Below the pieces are notes generated by a model. It was not told the DNA's origin. It did no database searches and saw only the letters and a program-made list of their open reading frames with translations. The translations under genes were made by a program, and so were the position numbers. From the NCBI GenBank assembly GCA_947445035.1, contig CANFCK010000010.1, positions 1 to 64,000 of the forward strand: 64,000 bases of DNA, in the 5' to 3' direction. The DNA is from Deltaproteobacteria bacterium (GTDB lineage: Bacteria; Myxococcota_A; UBA796; SXON01). Positions 8,685 through 17,875 of the stretch are shown here, in pieces (within the stretch, counting starts at the first letter, position 1; each line of letters opens with the position of its first letter).

Positions 8685-10445
8685 TTGTCTACCGCGCCTC
8701 CGGCCCCAGGCCGCCTCGTCCTCGCCTACGACCCCTCGTTTCGCGCCACCATGATGGTGTCCGCCGATCGGGCAGACGATCCTGTTGTGCTTGCGGGCCT
8801 CGCCCAGGCGCTGCCGCCGGAAAACCGCGGCCTCGTGGACCTGCTGATGCTGGTCGGGGAACCGGGCGAGCCGGTGCCGGAGCGCCTGCGCGAACGAATC
8901 GCAAGAGACGGGGGGCCGCTTTGGGCCGGCGCGCTGCTCTTGCCCCGGGCCTCCTCCTGGAGTGAGGGGGGCCTGCACCCGCAACACTACGCTGGCTCGT
9001 GTCGGCTGAACCCCGGACTGCGGGGGCTGCCGTTTTCGCTCCCCGGCGAACCCCTCGATGCTCAGCCCAGCTTTCCCCCGGCCGAGGTGAAGTGGGACGC
9101 GGTGGTGGTGGCCGCCGCGCTGGAGCAGACGCCCGCCGCGCTGACCCAGGATGGAAGCGTGCGCCGCGATGTCGAGCGCCGGCTGTACGGCGACCTGGGC
9201 AACGACGATCATCGATGGTCGCTGGCGCTCCGCTACGCCCGCGCCGCAGGACTGGTGCGGCCCGGAAACGGAAAGCTCCACGGCTACCCTGATGCGCATC
9301 CCCGCCCATTGTCGGACGTCTCCGCGTTGCTCCACGGCGGCGTTCCAACCGCCGCGGCGGCGCTCGTGCTTCGGTTGGCGACGGAGGCGTGGACTCGTGC
9401 TTCCTGGCTGATTGCGCTGCTCAAGAGCACTGGCCGCGAGACCTTCTATTCACCGGTCGCCAACGGGTACCCGGCACGAAACGAGTACTTCGACGACGAC
9501 GGGTTCGCGCTGGTGGAATTGCCCGCGGTCATGCTGGCGCTCGACGTCCTTCATCGCGCCGGCGCCATCGATGCCGTGCGCGACCACGAATCGGTCGTGG
9601 CCTTCCGGCGGCCGACGTCCCGGCCCCGCGGCCAGGGCGGCTTCATGCTGACCCCCGACGGCGACATCCTCTGTCACGTCGCCGAGCTGCGACTCGAAGA
9701 CTATCGGCGGCTCGCGCGGCTCGCCCCGTTTGTGGAGGGGGACGCGCTGCGTCGACATCGCCTCTCGCGGGAAGGCATCACCGCCGAACTGGCCGCCGGC
9801 CACCGCGACACGCTCGAGTACCTCGCCGAACACAGCCGGACCGGCGTGCCTGCCAACCTCCACGACCAGGTGCGCGAGTGGCAACGCTCCGCCACTCGGC
9901 TCTCCATTCTGACCGGCGTGGACGTCGTAGAGGAGGAAGACGGACGGCTTCGGGTGGCGACGCCTGCCGACCAGGGGCGGGTCATCGACTACACCACCCG
10001 GCCGCGCGCTCGGTTCGTGGCGATGCACGGAAAGCTCCACGTGCCCGACGGCTGGGACCCGCTCGACGTGCGCGTCACCCTGGCACGGGTGGCCCGGCCG
10101 GGCGGGCGAGAAGGCCAGGCGTGGGTTTACGAGCCGGAGCTACGCCCCCAGGCCAACCCCCAGGCTTTGTTGGCCCGCCTGCGCGAGTACCACGGCGGCG
10201 ACCTCCCGGGCGAACTGGAGACGATTGTGCTGGCCGGGGGCGGCGTCCCCCCGGCTTTGGCGATCGAGGCCGTTCTCGTTCGGCTGCCGGCCGAGGTGGC
10301 GGACCCTATCCGCCGCGACCGCATCGCCGGGCCCATCCTCCGCCGGTCGGTTTCGGCAACCGAGTGCATCGTCCCGCGCGACCAGCTCACGGCGTTGCGC
10401 GGTCGACTCGCGGCGCTGGGCGTGGCCTGGGAAGGCGTCGAGTAG
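8685..10445 (+). CDS. Helicase-associated protein with XPB/Ssl2 N-terminal-like domain
   Basis: 586 residues. The middle section has a helicase-associated domain (Pfam Helicase_C_3, XPB/Ssl2 N-terminal-like): FMLTPDGDILCHVAEL, a run of RLARLAPF, then HRLSREGITAELAAGHRDT and LEYLAEHSRTGVP ending in VREWQRSATRLSI. In other bacteria this domain occurs in long standalone proteins with a C-terminal RxxP-type tail like the one seen here, and in archaea and eukaryotes it lies N-terminal to the XPB helicase. No Walker motif is present, so it is not itself a helicase. A true XPB-like helicase that lacks this domain lies at 27903-29267, 17 kb away. A partnership between them is a hypothesis. Confidence 0.72.
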   Translation: MSTAPPAPGRLVLAYDPSFRATMMVSADRADDPVVLAGLAQALPPENRGLVDLLMLVGEPGEPVPERLRERIARDGGPLWAGALLLPRASSWSEGGLHPQHYAGSCRLNPGLRGLPFSLPGEPLDAQPSFPPAEVKWDAVVVAAALEQTPAALTQDGSVRRDVERRLYGDLGNDDHRWSLALRYARAAGLVRPGNGKLHGYPDAHPRPLSDVSALLHGGVPTAAAALVLRLATEAWTRASWLIALLKSTGRETFYSPVANGYPARNEYFDDDGFALVELPAVMLALDVLHRAGAIDAVRDHESVVAFRRPTSRPRGQGGFMLTPDGDILCHVAELRLEDYRRLARLAPFVEGDALRRHRLSREGITAELAAGHRDTLEYLAEHSRTGVPANLHDQVREWQRSATRLSILTGVDVVEEEDGRLRVATPADQGRVIDYTTRPRARFVAMHGKLHVPDGWDPLDVRVTLARVARPGGREGQAWVYEPELRPQANPQALLARLREYHGGDLPGELETIVLAGGGVPPALAIEAVLVRLPAEVADPIRRDRIAGPILRRSVSATECIVPRDQLTALRGRLAALGVAWEGVE

Positions 10446-10450
10446 GCTGC

Positions 10451-11695
10451 CTACAGGTAATAATCGGCCATCAGGTCGACACCGCCCGCGTAGAAGCCCC
10501 AGTAGTTCGCCGCGTAGGGGTACACGGCGCCCACGCCCATGTCGACGCGCCCTCCGCCCTGCTCGTTGTCGGGCTTGCGCGCGTTGAACTTGATGCCGAA
10601 GGTCGTGGTGAAGAAGCGGAAGCTGTCGTCCACGTCGGGATGGGCCAGATACTTGGCGTCCCAGCTCCACTCCCAGAAAAGCGCGATGACCTCGTTGGGA
10701 CGGTACTCGGCGTGGAGGCCCGCGTTCCAGCGAATGTCTGAATCGTCGCGCGCCTCAAAGTCGGCGCTGATCTGAACCGAGAGGTCCAGCCCGGACCCAA
10801 CCCGAAGGCGCTGACCAAAGCCAATCATCGGCCGAAAGGCGACGAACGTGGGCGACGTGTTGATTTTGACGTCCACCCCGCCGGTGAGCAGGGTGCCCGT
10901 GCGGGACGACTTCAAGAGCGCGTACTTCACCCCGGGCTGCACCACCGCCCCGGCGAAGTCCCGGCCCAGGAGCACGTGTCCGCTCATCTGCCGAAAGAAG
11001 GCGTACTCCACGTCGACCTTGCCGCCGAACCAGCTGGGAAAGCCCCATTGGATACCGCCCGAGATGCGCGAGCGCGTGTCGATCGACGACAAGGAGAACG
11101 GCACCGCGAAGTTCAGCTCGCGCTGGACGGCGTCGAGGGTGCGATCCCCCTTGTCGCTGTCGGGCACCCGATCCCCGAACATGATCGCGCTGAGCTCGTC
11201 CTGCCGTTCCTCGATGCGCTTGAGGAAAAGCGTCTTGGGGTACTTGCGTACGTAATCCTCCCAAACGATGCTTTCTTCGTCGGGAGTCATGTCCTTGCAC
11301 TTCTTCTGGGTGTCCCGGTACAGCTGGGCGGTGTCTTCGCCCGGCTGCCGCGGCTTGACGGACTCCTGCCCGTCGTCGTCCGCGAACTTGATGTCGTCTT
11401 CATCGACGTCGTCGTCGTTGAAGTCGAGTTCGTCCTCTTCGGCATCCGGGGCCTCGTCCTCGACCCGCTTCGGGGCCGGCGTGGTCTCTGGGGGCTCTTC
11501 CTTGAAGTCACTCTCGTCCACGCCCAGCCCGTCGCCCATGGGAATGTCGTCGTCGTCGGTGGCAGCGGCCTTCTTTTTCTTGTCGGCTTTCTTCTTTGCC
11601 GCGTCGACAGCCGTTTCTTTGTCGTCGTCGCCGGCGAAAACCGGCGCCGGCACGAGCAGGGCAAAGACGGCGCACAAGAGGGACAGTCGACGCAT
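10451..11695 (-). CDS. Outer-membrane-like protein with acidic low-complexity N-terminal region
   Basis: 414 residues from the ATG at 11695. A signal peptide (MRRLSLLCAVFALLVPAPVFAG) is followed by a Lys-rich then Asp/Glu-rich stretch to about residue 115, then TAQLYRDTQKKCKDMTPDEES, a short helical part and, from about residue 170, alternating hydrophobic/aromatic strands such as GGIQWGFPSWFGGKVDVEYAFF that look like an outer-membrane beta barrel ending in YL. The frame is open far upstream, but those residues are not protein-like. Similar secreted proteins are common in myxobacteria; the function is unknown. It ends five bases from the convergent upstream gene. Confidence 0.65.
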   Translation of the reverse strand: MRRLSLLCAVFALLVPAPVFAGDDDKETAVDAAKKKADKKKKAAATDDDDIPMGDGLGVDESDFKEEPPETTPAPKRVEDEAPDAEEDELDFNDDDVDEDDIKFADDDGQESVKPRQPGEDTAQLYRDTQKKCKDMTPDEESIVWEDYVRKYPKTLFLKRIEERQDELSAIMFGDRVPDSDKGDRTLDAVQRELNFAVPFSLSSIDTRSRISGGIQWGFPSWFGGKVDVEYAFFRQMSGHVLLGRDFAGAVVQPGVKYALLKSSRTGTLLTGGVDVKINTSPTFVAFRPMIGFGQRLRVGSGLDLSVQISADFEARDDSDIRWNAGLHAEYRPNEVIALFWEWSWDAKYLAHPDVDDSFRFFTTTFGIKFNARKPDNEQGGGRVDMGVGAVYPYAANYWGFYAGGVDLMADYYL

Positions 11696-11777
11696 CGGGC
11701 TCACAGGAGGGAGGCGGAGGATAATACGCCGCGCTCGCATCCGCGAAGGGTGAGGTCCGGGCGCGCGCGGGGGTTTG

Positions 11778-12419
11778 GTGGACGGACGACTAGAGCCAGA
11801 TGACAGCGCGCTCGCGGAGGCCGCCGAGGCCGTGCGCGCGTACCTGGTGTGCGCCCGCGGGGGCGCTCCGCTTTTGTCCAGCGCGGACGCCCGGCAGCTC
11901 CGTGACTGGCTGATACGCGGCGTACGTGTTGGGGCGATCGTCCGGGCGATCGACCGAGTGGCACAGGACCGGTTGGCGCGGCGGGTGCGCTCGCCGTTGT
12001 CGCTTCGCAGCTGCCGGGCCGAGGTCGAAAAACAGCAAAAGCACGCGGGAGCGTGGGTTCGCGCCGGGGGTACTTCGCGCGTGAGCCCGACGGCAGCCGA
12101 GCCGCACTTCGCGGAGGTCGACGCGCTGTCCCTGCGCGCAGAGGCCGACATCGCGTCGTTGAGCCGCAGCGACCCGGAACGACGGGCTCTCGACGCGTGC
12201 GCACGCGCGATTCGTTTCTTCGAGGAAGCCTGGGAGCGAGGTCCTCGCGAGCTCCTCCTTGCCGAAGCCGAAGGCGACCTGACCTATGCCCGCGGGCTCT
12301 ACGACGATGCCGAATGGGAGCAGATGCGCGAGTGTTGCGCGCGTGATCGGCTCCGCCAGCGTTATCCGACCCTCACCGCCACCCACATCTGGCAGGAGAG
12401 CGCGCTTGGAGTGGACTGA
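11778..12419 (+). CDS. Unknown protein preceding a DnaC-like helicase loader
   Basis: 213 residues from GTG 11778 (a TTG at 11775 is one codon earlier). The protein is mostly helical and charged, with SADARQLRDWLIRG and a later WERGPRELLLAEAEGD stretch. I recognise no domain. It overlaps the start of the DnaC-like gene by 14 bases, so the two are translationally linked. In phages and plasmids a small DNA-binding or replication-initiator protein often sits before a DnaC-type loader; here this is only a positional suggestion. The repeated Arg/Asp pattern of RAIDRVAQDRLARRVRS could bind nucleic acid. Confidence 0.6.
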   Translation: MDGRLEPDDSALAEAAEAVRAYLVCARGGAPLLSSADARQLRDWLIRGVRVGAIVRAIDRVAQDRLARRVRSPLSLRSCRAEVEKQQKHAGAWVRAGGTSRVSPTAAEPHFAEVDALSLRAEADIASLSRSDPERRALDACARAIRFFEEAWERGPRELLLAEAEGDLTYARGLYDDAEWEQMRECCARDRLRQRYPTLTATHIWQESALGVD

Positions 12420-13197
12420 GGGCTACACGGTCAGCGAATCCGGGGGTCTGGCCGTCGCCAGGCCCACCGCCGGACCACCTTGCCCATTCTGCGAGGGTCA
12501 GGGACGCCGCTCGTTGGCCGTCGAGGGGGTCACGCGGGTGTACCGGTGTCGCTGCCAGAAGATGCCCGATCGCTGCGCTCTTTTTGATTCGGTACAGCTC
12601 CCGGCACGCCACGCCGCCTGCACGATGGAGACCTTCAAGGCCGAGTTGGCGCGGCCAACTTTCGTCGCCGTCCGCCGCTGGCTCGACGCCTTCCATGGCC
12701 GCGGCGACCAGCCGGGCTTGGTGCTCAGCGGCGAGCCCGGCCGCGGGAAAACCCACCTCCTCGCCGCCGCCGCCCGGGAAATCACCTTCCGGTACGGCGT
12801 GGGCGTGCGCTTCGTGGAGTTCTCCCACCTGATCGCCAGCATCCGCGAGGGCTACGACCGCCACGTCGGCGAGGCGCGGCTGCTGGGACCGCTGGTGCAG
12901 GTCCCCTGCCTCGCCATCGACGAGCTCGGCAAGGGGAAGGGCACCGACTTCGAGACCGCGATCCTCGATGAAATCGTGAGTCGCCGCTACAACGCCCACG
13001 CGGGGCCGCTACTGGCGACCACCAACTTCCCGCTCCGCACCGCCCGCGCTCGTCGCGACAACGACTCGCTCAGCACCAACGCATTGCCCACCCTCGCTGA
13101 GCGTCTCGGCGACCGGGTGTGGAGCCGCCTCCAGGACTCATGCGTGTTCGTCGAAGCGGTCGGCGACGACTTCCGCGTTACCCGCGGAAGGGGATGA
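12406..13197 (+). CDS. DnaC/IstB-like AAA+ ATPase with N-terminal zinc-binding segment
   Basis: 263 residues from TTG 12406, chosen because AGGAG lies at 12393-12397 and the frame upstream is not protein-like. Residues 26-50 hold C-P-F-C and a later C-R-C, a likely zinc ribbon as in DnaC/DnaI loaders. Then comes a P-loop (GEPGRGKTHL, residues 109-118), a Walker B region (CLAIDELGKGKG) and a sensor-like LLATTNFP. The C-terminal Arg-rich GDRVWSRLQDSC resembles the arginine finger region. The role is ATP-dependent loading of the replicative helicase, or a related mobile-element function. It ends inside the tail of the convergent GT-C gene (20-base overlap). Confidence 0.85.
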   Translation: MEWTEGYTVSESGGLAVARPTAGPPCPFCEGQGRRSLAVEGVTRVYRCRCQKMPDRCALFDSVQLPARHAACTMETFKAELARPTFVAVRRWLDAFHGRGDQPGLVLSGEPGRGKTHLLAAAAREITFRYGVGVRFVEFSHLIASIREGYDRHVGEARLLGPLVQVPCLAIDELGKGKGTDFETAILDEIVSRRYNAHAGPLLATTNFPLRTARARRDNDSLSTNALPTLAERLGDRVWSRLQDSCVFVEAVGDDFRVTRGRG

Positions 13198-16135
13198 CCC
13201 CGGGTAGGGGCTGGGTGTCGATGTCCTTGCGGCCCTTCTTGACGTCGTAGTCCCCGATCTTCAGGCGCCGGTCGCGCATGTCTTCGGCCCGACGGCGGCT
13301 GAGCGCACGGCTCGGGTCGGCCTGGAGCGCCGCGCGGAACGCGACGTACGCCGCCTCCCAGTCGTGCTCGGCCGCGGCGGCCACGCCTCGGCCGTCGAGG
13401 GCTAGACCCAACGGCACCCCGACGACCGCGATACCGAGGTTGGTGGGCGACAAGAAACGCGCCTCCGCCAGCACCGCCGCGGCAGCCACCGGATCGGGCA
13501 TCCCCGCGGCCCGCGCCACCAGGCAAGAGACGACGGCGCCCAGGCCCGCATCCGCGTTCTTGGCCTTCCACTCGGCCGTGTGCACCGCATGACGCTTGGC
13601 GTTGCGCCAGTCCCGCAGGCCGGCCTCACAATCGCCACCCGATGCTGCTGCAACCGCGCCCGCAAGGACCCGATCGGCCTCTACCAACGCCTCCTTGCTT
13701 CCGACGATGCGCACCGTCTCAGGGAGCAGGACTTCGCCCGCCATGTAGACGGCGGGCGCCGACGGTTCGGGGGTCATCGGCGCCGCCGCGACTGCTCCTT
13801 CGGCCGACCCAGGCGCGCCCTCGTCGCCCCACAACGGCTCGCCACCCACGCCCCTCCCCTCGACGGGCAGCACCGCACCGGTCTTGCTGTCAAGCACGAC
13901 CAGCCCAAACTGGTATTCGCCTTCGCCCAGGGCGCGCGGCAATTCCACGCTCCAGTTGCCCTTGACCTCTTCCCAGGGCTGCCATTTATCCGCTTCATAC
14001 CATCCATATCCAGGAGCAACCTCGCCGCTCCACGCGACCTTGCCGCCCGCCGCAAGGAACAGGATCACGCGGATGGCGCCGTCCCGCTTGCCAGCGCGCC
14101 AGGAGGTCTCGACGAAAAGCTCCGAGTTTTTGGCGACGACAGGCGCCGGCAACGCCCAAGTTTCCATCCGCACGCCCGAGCCGAAACGCACCTGACGCGA
14201 CGCGTCCGTGGTGACCAGCTCAGTCGCGACGAGGTCCTTGCGGATGTGATTTCCCAGGTGGAGCGACCGTTTCCCGGTGGGGTACCCGGGAATTTCCAGA
14301 TACTGTTCCTTCCACTCCGGATGCGAACCGACCTTCAGGGTGCCGGCCCAACTGCCGTGGGCGTGGGCGAAACTCGGGCGGACCTCCTCGAAGAGGTACT
14401 CCTTCACGAACGCCTTTTGGTAGTCGTGCTGGGCCATCGGCACGTCCACCAACCCGGCAATGTCGGCGATGAACCAGTCGCTCCACCACAGGTGCGCGCC
14501 CATGTCCACGTCCAGCAGCGTCACCCGGTCGAGGTCCAGCCGATTCTGGACCCAGCGCATGTACTCAACGCGCCGGTGCACGTCGCGCGGCGCCGTCTCG
14601 GGCCGAAGGACGAAGGTGGAGGCCCACCCGATGTTCGCCACCATGATCGCGACCATCGGCACCAGCACATAGATGGGGCCGAGTCGCACCCGGCGGGTGA
14701 CCCGCTCCAGCGCACCGGGAAGCAGCTCGGCCAGCGTCACGGCACCGATCGTGAGCAGCACGAACTGGGGGATGCTGGTGAGGCTGTACCAGCGGTAGGC
14801 CTTCATCCAATCGCCGGTCGCGAGGATGGTGTAGAAAAGCCCGAAGCTGTAGCAACACCAAAGCACACCGCGCGTCAACCAACCAGGCTGCCCGAAGGCG
14901 AGGACCCCGATCAGGGCGGCGCCGGCACCCAAGACGCCCGCCCGGATCGCGCTCCAGTGGCTGCCGATCCACCCGGTGGCCTTCCCTTTGAGCGAAACGA
15001 AGGTGACGGTCTCGAACTTGTTGTTGGTGAGGCCAGGGACGATGCACACCAGCCCCACGAGCAAGGCGGCGCCCAGCAGAAGTGGCACGTGCCGGCGCCG
15101 AACGAAAAGCGCCGCGACCAAAAGCGGCAGGGTCGCCAGAAATGCGATCTGGTAGGAGCCTAAGACCAGCTTGCCGTCCCAACCGGCCGCCGACGTCATC
15201 AGCACCAGGACTGCCAGCACCACCCACTTCCGCCACCGTGCGACCCCGGTCACCGCCACGGCGATGAGCGGCGCCACCCACAAGATGCCGTAGTTCCAGG
15301 TGTACTCGCGCATCTGCTTCCAGCCGAGCTGGTTCCAGTTCGTCGGGTCGAAGTTCTTCTTCTTGGCGTACCAGGTGTTGGGCCACTCCCACGCGAAGGT
15401 GTCGAAGCGCCAAGCAAAGTACCCGGCGTAGGGCACCGAGAACGCAAGCAGCCACCACAACCATGCGATCCACTGGCGATGCCAGACCGTCCCCATCGTT
15501 CGCGCCAAAAGCCCAATGCCGGCGTAGGCCAACCCGTCGGGACGCGTCATCGTGAGCAACATGAACGCGAGCGCGCTGTAGGGACGCGGATCGTCCTCTT
15601 CCACCTCGACGATCACGCGGTACAGGCCGGCGCCAAGGAGCATGCAGAAAAGCGAATTCTCCAGCCCGGAGGCGTTCCATAAGGTGAACTGGACCGAAGC
15701 GCCAAGCAGGAACGGAGCGAGGACCGCCGCCCACTTCTGGCGCTCGGGCAACGCTCGGCGCGCGATTCCCCAGGCGAAAAGCTGGGCGACACATCCGAAG
15801 ACCGCGCCCATGATCTTGGCGGACGTCCACGGCGTGATGCCGATCAGGTAGAAGAACCCGAGAAGAAAGGTCCAAAGAGGATTGCTGTAGCCCTCGATGT
15901 GCTCTCCGCCGACGAAGGGCACCAATCCGTAGCCATCCACCCAGTTTCGGGCGTAGGCGAAGCTGATGGCCGCATCCTCGATCCACCAGGGCTGCGGCAG
16001 GCAATAGACCAGGTAGTGACCAACGTGCAGGGCGAGTGCCAGCACCACGAAGGACAATTGCAGGCCGAAGCCTGCCGGCTTGGCGGCGAGCCACCCGGCA
16101 AAGCGGGCGCGTAGTCTGCCGAAGAGCGGGCGCAT
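13178..16135 (-). CDS. Large GT-C membrane glycosyltransferase with C-terminal periplasmic and TPR-like region
   Basis: 985 residues. The first 520 or so hold about a dozen hydrophobic segments. A loop near residues 50-90 reads WIEDAAISFAYARNWVDGYG and then GGEHIEGYSNPLW, with acidic residues in the first loop as in GT-C enzymes such as ArnT, AftB and PMT-like transferases using polyprenyl-phosphate sugars. The remaining part, about 520-830, is soluble and beta-rich; the last ~150 residues contain helical repeats (AKRHAVHTAEWKAKN, VAFRAALQADPSRALSRRRAED) resembling TPRs. It follows the PspA-like gene by 12 bases. Acceptor and sugar are unknown. The fusion of a GT-C core to a TPR tail is less common. 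Confidence 0.8.
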   Translation of the reverse strand: MRPLFGRLRARFAGWLAAKPAGFGLQLSFVVLALALHVGHYLVYCLPQPWWIEDAAISFAYARNWVDGYGLVPFVGGEHIEGYSNPLWTFLLGFFYLIGITPWTSAKIMGAVFGCVAQLFAWGIARRALPERQKWAAVLAPFLLGASVQFTLWNASGLENSLFCMLLGAGLYRVIVEVEEDDPRPYSALAFMLLTMTRPDGLAYAGIGLLARTMGTVWHRQWIAWLWWLLAFSVPYAGYFAWRFDTFAWEWPNTWYAKKKNFDPTNWNQLGWKQMREYTWNYGILWVAPLIAVAVTGVARWRKWVVLAVLVLMTSAAGWDGKLVLGSYQIAFLATLPLLVAALFVRRRHVPLLLGAALLVGLVCIVPGLTNNKFETVTFVSLKGKATGWIGSHWSAIRAGVLGAGAALIGVLAFGQPGWLTRGVLWCCYSFGLFYTILATGDWMKAYRWYSLTSIPQFVLLTIGAVTLAELLPGALERVTRRVRLGPIYVLVPMVAIMVANIGWASTFVLRPETAPRDVHRRVEYMRWVQNRLDLDRVTLLDVDMGAHLWWSDWFIADIAGLVDVPMAQHDYQKAFVKEYLFEEVRPSFAHAHGSWAGTLKVGSHPEWKEQYLEIPGYPTGKRSLHLGNHIRKDLVATELVTTDASRQVRFGSGVRMETWALPAPVVAKNSELFVETSWRAGKRDGAIRVILFLAAGGKVAWSGEVAPGYGWYEADKWQPWEEVKGNWSVELPRALGEGEYQFGLVVLDSKTGAVLPVEGRGVGGEPLWGDEGAPGSAEGAVAAAPMTPEPSAPAVYMAGEVLLPETVRIVGSKEALVEADRVLAGAVAAASGGDCEAGLRDWRNAKRHAVHTAEWKAKNADAGLGAVVSCLVARAAGMPDPVAAAAVLAEARFLSPTNLGIAVVGVPLGLALDGRGVAAAAEHDWEAAYVAFRAALQADPSRALSRRRAEDMRDRRLKIGDYDVKKGRKDIDTQPLPGVIPFRG

Positions 16136-16147
16136 GATCGGGCGAGC

Positions 16148-16876
16148 CTACAGCGTCTTTTTCGAGGCCGCGCCCTCGGCGGCCGCGGCCCCCGCCGCTT
16201 GCTTGGCCGCGTGCATCTTCTTCAGCTCGTCCAACTGCGACTTCGCCTGGGTATCCCCGGTCTTTACCCGAATCGCCTTCAGCCTGGCATCCAGCGAGTT
16301 TTCCTTCAGTTCGCTGGATACGTCCGCCTCGGCTCCCAGCTTCTGAATGTGCTCCCGTACGTTTTCGAGCGCCTTGACGTCGGCATCCGTCGAGAGCCCG
16401 TCCAGGGAGCCTTGGATCTTGATGCGCGCCTCGGCGGTGGCCTTCTTGGCGAGCATCTGGTCGCGTTCGCGCTTGAGTTTTTCGATCTCTCCCTGGAAGT
16501 CCAGCAGGCTGCCCTTCGCCTCTTCGGCCTGGCCCGAGATCTTGGCGAGCTCGGCCGTGAGCTCCTCCAGCGCTTTGTCCAACTCGTTCTTCTTCTGGAG
16601 CAAGAGCAGCGCCACCTCGTCGTCACCCGATTCGATCGCCACGGGCAGTTGCGCGTTGACGTCGGCCAGGTCCTTGGTCTTCTGCTCGCGGTCCGCCTCA
16701 AGCTTGTTGCGCAGGTACACGATGCCCGCGACCGCCTTCTTCAGCTCGCCGTGCTGCTTGATCCGCGCCTGGATGGCCGCTTCGTAGACCGCCTCGGGGT
16801 TCGACTTTTCCGCCGTGCCCACGAGGTTGCTGAAGAACCCGGAGATGACGTTGACGATGCGGTCGAAGATGCCCAT
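16148..16876 (-). CDS. pspA: PspA/IM30 (Vipp1)-family membrane-stress protein
   Basis: 242 residues. N-terminus MGIFDRIVNVISGFFSNLVG is an amphipathic helix that binds membranes in this family, then NPEAVYEAAIQARIKQHGELK and a long coiled coil (about residues 40-190, heptads rich in Glu, Lys and Ala). The C-terminal tail is an Ala/Lys/Gly-rich stretch. PspA/IM30 proteins form oligomeric scaffolds that stabilise the cytoplasmic membrane under stress. It has the upstream position of a two-gene operon, with the GT-C gene 12 bases downstream. No pspB/C genes or PspF-type activator are visible nearby, so regulation is not shown. The symbol is used for family membership. Confidence 0.85.
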   Translation of the reverse strand: MGIFDRIVNVISGFFSNLVGTAEKSNPEAVYEAAIQARIKQHGELKKAVAGIVYLRNKLEADREQKTKDLADVNAQLPVAIESGDDEVALLLLQKKNELDKALEELTAELAKISGQAEEAKGSLLDFQGEIEKLKRERDQMLAKKATAEARIKIQGSLDGLSTDADVKALENVREHIQKLGAEADVSSELKENSLDARLKAIRVKTGDTQAKSQLDELKKMHAAKQAAGAAAAEGAASKKTL

Positions 16877-16939
16877 GTGGAACCTAGCTTGCCCGCCGAG
16901 CTAACCGATTGTGGTCCGAGCCGTGATAGCGCCCGGCGA

Positions 16940-17875
16940 ATGCTGGGCGACGCGCCAGAACAAGGCGCGAAACGAAACAGAGGCCGCGGCGCGTCGCGGT
17001 CCCCCGCCGACAATTTGGGTCGCCGCCTCGACGCTCTGGCCGCCACCGTCGACCTCGGCGCCCGCGTGGCCGACGATCCTCTCCGCTTCCCGAAGCGCTA
17101 CCGCGACCCCGGCGACGTCGAGGTTGCCGGAGCCTTCGCCGCCTGCCTCGCGTTCGGACGCGTGAGCCTGTTCGCACCCGTGATCGCGGCCTGCCTGGAC
17201 GAGGCGGACGGACACGGAGGGCCCGCCGCCTACGCCGCGATTCTGGCCGACGCGTCCACCCGGCGGGCGTTCACCGGCCGCTACTACCGCTGGCTCGACG
17301 ACGTCGACCTCCGCGGCCTCTTCGCCACGTTGGGCCGCGCGCGCGCCCGGCACGGCGCGCTGGCGGCCTGCTTCGTGGCCGGGAGCGCGGCCCAGACGCT
17401 CGAAGGGGGCATCAACCTCCTACGAAAGGAGCTCCCCGACGACGCCTCCCGTGCGCTCCGTTCCCTTTTCTGTCGACCCTCCGACGGCTCTGCGTGCAAG
17501 CGCTGGTGCATGTTCTTGCGCTGGATGGTTCGTCGTGGGGCGCCCGACTTCGGCCTGTGGACGCACCTGGACCCCGCGGCGCTGGTCATCCCGCTGGACA
17601 CCCACGTCTTCCGCGTGGCCGGCTTCCTCGGCCTCGTAGAGGGCCGCACCCCCAACTGGCGCGTCGCCGTCGCGCTCACGGAGGCGTTAGGCCGCTTCGA
17701 TTCCGCCGATCCGGTGCGCTATGACTTCGCGCTCGCGCACCTCGGCATCAGCGGCACCTGCCGCGGGCATCGCGACGCGGAGGTATGCCCCGCGTGCCCG
17801 CTCGACGCGATCTGCAAGGCGCCCGCTGCCGCTACTTCCGCCGACGCGTCGCCGCGATCGCCGCGAAGGCGCTGA
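16940..17875 (+). CDS. TIGR02757/DUF2400 family protein with C-terminal Cys cluster
   Basis: 311 residues from the ATG at 16940; the reading frame is open further left, but that part lies under the divergent pspA gene. The family signature is clear: DPLRFPKRYRDPGDVEVAGAF, the FGRV motif, a GSAAQTLEGGI loop, then GSACKRWCMFLRWMVRR and LWTHLDPAALVIPLDTHVFR, ending with DPVRYDFALAHLGISG. The family is related to HhH-GPD DNA glycosylases by fold. The last ~25 residues contain C-x8-C-x2-C-x5-C, reminiscent of the Fe-S cluster of endonuclease III. The biological function is undetermined. The tail overlaps the convergent PKD gene by 44 bases. Confidence 0.83.
   Translation: MLGDAPEQGAKRNRGRGASRSPADNLGRRLDALAATVDLGARVADDPLRFPKRYRDPGDVEVAGAFAACLAFGRVSLFAPVIAACLDEADGHGGPAAYAAILADASTRRAFTGRYYRWLDDVDLRGLFATLGRARARHGALAACFVAGSAAQTLEGGINLLRKELPDDASRALRSLFCRPSDGSACKRWCMFLRWMVRRGAPDFGLWTHLDPAALVIPLDTHVFRVAGFLGLVEGRTPNWRVAVALTEALGRFDSADPVRYDFALAHLGISGTCRGHRDAEVCPACPLDAICKAPAAATSADASPRSPRRR

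Noticed and set aside
16199..16939. N-terminal extension of the DUF2400 gene
   Set aside because: The frame is open, but lies over pspA on the other strand and has no family similarity; the start at 16940 fits the fold.
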